In this document: positions 4,110-5,039 of the stretch, one piece after another
Layout of the letters: the number at the start of each line of letters is the position of its first letter
How positions within the stretch are numbered: position 1 is the first letter of the stretch
From: Rhodobacteraceae bacterium UBA6273
Lineage (GTDB): Bacteria; Pseudomonadota; Alphaproteobacteria; Rhodobacterales; Rhodobacteraceae
Assembly (NCBI GenBank): GCA_002440625.1
Contig: DJUV01000044.1
Coordinates: 1-5,039, forward strand
Reading direction: 5' to 3'
DNA length: 5,039 bases
The notes under the pieces: model-generated
Database searches by the model: none
What the model saw: the letters and a program-made list of their open reading frames with translations, nothing else
Told to the model about the DNA's origin: nothing
Translations under genes and position numbers: made by a program

Positions 4110-4994
4110 TTAAGGCAACAGCCCCAGCTTCTCCGCTCGTTCCAGCAGCATCTTCACCGAAGAAGGCTGCCAGCTCGTCCGCCCGCGAGGCGTGCGCTCG
4201 CGCATTGCTTCCAGTCGGGTGCAGATCGCCTGAAGCGTGATGTCGGGGTCCGCTCCCTTAATGGCGGCGACGATGGCGGGCAGGCGGTCGTCGGTTTCGC
4301 GGCGGCGGGCTCGGGCCAGCACTTTCTGGGGCAGGAAGCCGTCGCGGACATAAGCATTCACGGCGCGCAGCAGACGGCTTTGCGTCCATTGGCGCTCGCG
4401 GGGCAGGGGGCCGTTGACGATCCGCAGTACGTCTTCCCAAGCCATGTCGGGCCGCAGACGGCGCACATGGGGCACCCAGTCCTGCGCCGTCTCGTTCAGG
4501 CGCTCCATGTATCCGTCCCGCCGCGCCAGCCGTACCTTGCGCAGCGCGGCGGAATCACCGGCGCGCAGGTCCGGATTGCCGCCAACCCGACCTTTGGTCC
4601 GTGCGCTAGCCAGCCCGGCCTTGGTGCGTTCGCGGATCAGGGCGCGCTCAAACTCAGCTGCGGCGCCGAGGACCTGGAGGGTGAACTTGCCATGCGGCGA
4701 GGACGTGTCGATCGGGTCCATGAGCGAGCGGAAGAATGCGCCCTTGGCCTCCAGCCGTTCAATCACCTCCAGCAGATGCGACAGCGACCGCGCCAGGCGG
4801 TCGATGCGCACAACGACCAGCGTGTCGCCCTTGCCGATCCGCTCCAACACGCGCGCCAGCACCGGCCGCGCGCGGTTCCCGCCCGAGGCCTGCTCCTCGT
4901 GGATCTCGACGCAGCCTGCGGATTTCAGGGCCTGCGACTGGGGCAGGGGGGTCTGCTCGTCCGTGGATACGCGCGCATAGCCTATCAGGAGCAT
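4110..4994 (-). CDS. Serine recombinase (resolvase/invertase family) with extended C terminus
   Basis: This is a site-specific recombinase that cuts DNA through a serine nucleophile. The 294-residue protein starts with the catalytic block GYARVSTDEQ (R8, S10). RARPVL (41-46) supplies a conserved arginine, then come RIDRLARS (63-70; D65, R66, R69) and the long E helix around EFERALIRERTKAGLASART (114-133), ending in KGRVGGNP (134-141). Small resolvases such as that of Tn3 are about 185 residues and end in one short helix-turn-helix. This one has about 150 further residues, including a basic middle part and WQPSSVKMLLERAEKLGLL (275-293), a helix-turn-helix-like segment. Some Tn3-family resolvases of Alphaproteobacteria are known to be extended. 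ATG 4994 has GGCGGG five bases upstream. Its role could be plasmid multimer resolution, or it could be a transposon remnant; no transposase is visible. The G+C is much higher than in repC (about 78% at 4261-4320 versus 53% at 541-600), suggesting separate acquisition. Confidence 0.93.
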   Translation of the reverse strand: MLLIGYARVSTDEQTPLPQSQALKSAGCVEIHEEQASGGNRARPVLARVLERIGKGDTLVVVRIDRLARSLSHLLEVIERLEAKGAFFRSLMDPIDTSSPHGKFTLQVLGAAAEFERALIRERTKAGLASARTKGRVGGNPDLRAGDSAALRKVRLARRDGYMERLNETAQDWVPHVRRLRPDMAWEDVLRIVNGPLPRERQWTQSRLLRAVNAYVRDGFLPQKVLARARRRETDDRLPAIVAAIKGADPDITLQAICTRLEAMRERTPRGRTSWQPSSVKMLLERAEKLGLLP

Positions 4995-5004
4995 GAAAAC
5001 CCGC

Positions 5005-5035
5005 CGTTTGCAATTTCACATAGCGCCAATAAACG
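5005..5035. other. Possible recombination-site DNA upstream of the recombinase
   Basis: CGTTT (5005-5009) and AAACG (5031-5035) are inverted at the ends of a 31-bp AT-richer segment, 11 bases before the recombinase start codon. Resolvase genes often sit beside res sites made of subsites of about 28-34 bp with inverted ends. Only five bases per arm match, and the remaining subsites would lie beyond the window, so the assignment is weak. Confidence 0.25.
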
Positions 5036-5039
5036 ACCG

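Noticed and set aside
4414..4980. A 188-codon plus-strand open frame opposite the recombinase
   Set aside because: It is antisense to a gene with intact catalytic motifs. Its product is dominated by R, S, P and A, as expected from reading high-G+C coding DNA backwards.
1..5039. CRISPR arrays, tRNA or rRNA genes, insertion-sequence ends
   Set aside because: No regularly spaced repeats, no tRNA-like cloverleaf or rRNA sequence, and no transposase or paired terminal inverted repeats were found.

Overview
The window is the replication and partition core of a repABC plasmid (or a chromid/megaplasmid origin) from an alphaproteobacterium. The sequence shows a complete repA-repB-repC operon, a replicon type known only from Alphaproteobacteria. 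The moderately high G+C, the protein sequences and the small-RNA layout fit Rhodobacterales or a relative best, but the order is inferred. All five supported coding sequences lie on the minus strand, so transcription runs from high to low coordinates.

Right end (about 3987-5039): a complete serine recombinase of the resolvase/invertase type with a long C-terminal extension. It is clearly richer in G+C than the rep genes, which suggests a separate origin. Possible recombination-site DNA lies upstream of it, at the window edge. Between it and repA (3790-4109) is a gene-free control region with several dyads. The best of these, at 3859-3897, is a candidate operator for repA.

Centre (1620-3789): repA (ParA-type Walker ATPase with an N-terminal helix-turn-helix) and repB (ParB-type centromere-binding protein) are one base apart. 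Then comes a 272-base gap (1348-1619). On the opposite strand it carries the hallmarks of the counter-transcribed RNA (ctRNA, incA) that limits repC expression: a weak promoter, a first stem-loop and a strong 14-bp terminator hairpin followed by a T-rich tract. On the sense strand the same gap is the structured repC leader.

Left end (1-1347): repC, the replication initiator, with an AT-rich stretch in its middle that probably holds oriV. Two almost identical 20-bp palindromes lie just past the repC stop, 36 bp apart, and are the best candidates for the centromere parS. A further minus-strand gene starts at base 34 with a good ribosome binding site and runs off the window. Its 11 visible residues resemble the start of large plasmid-borne ParB-like nuclease-domain proteins.

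Together the genes form a standard low-copy maintenance cassette. RepA and RepB partition the plasmid through parS and repress the operon, RepC initiates replication at an origin inside its own gene, the ctRNA limits RepC, and the recombinase may resolve multimers or be a mobile-element remnant. I see no clearly novel system. The least standard points are the paired parS-like sites abutting repC, the crowded repC start, the extended recombinase and the short open frame that spans the ctRNA target.
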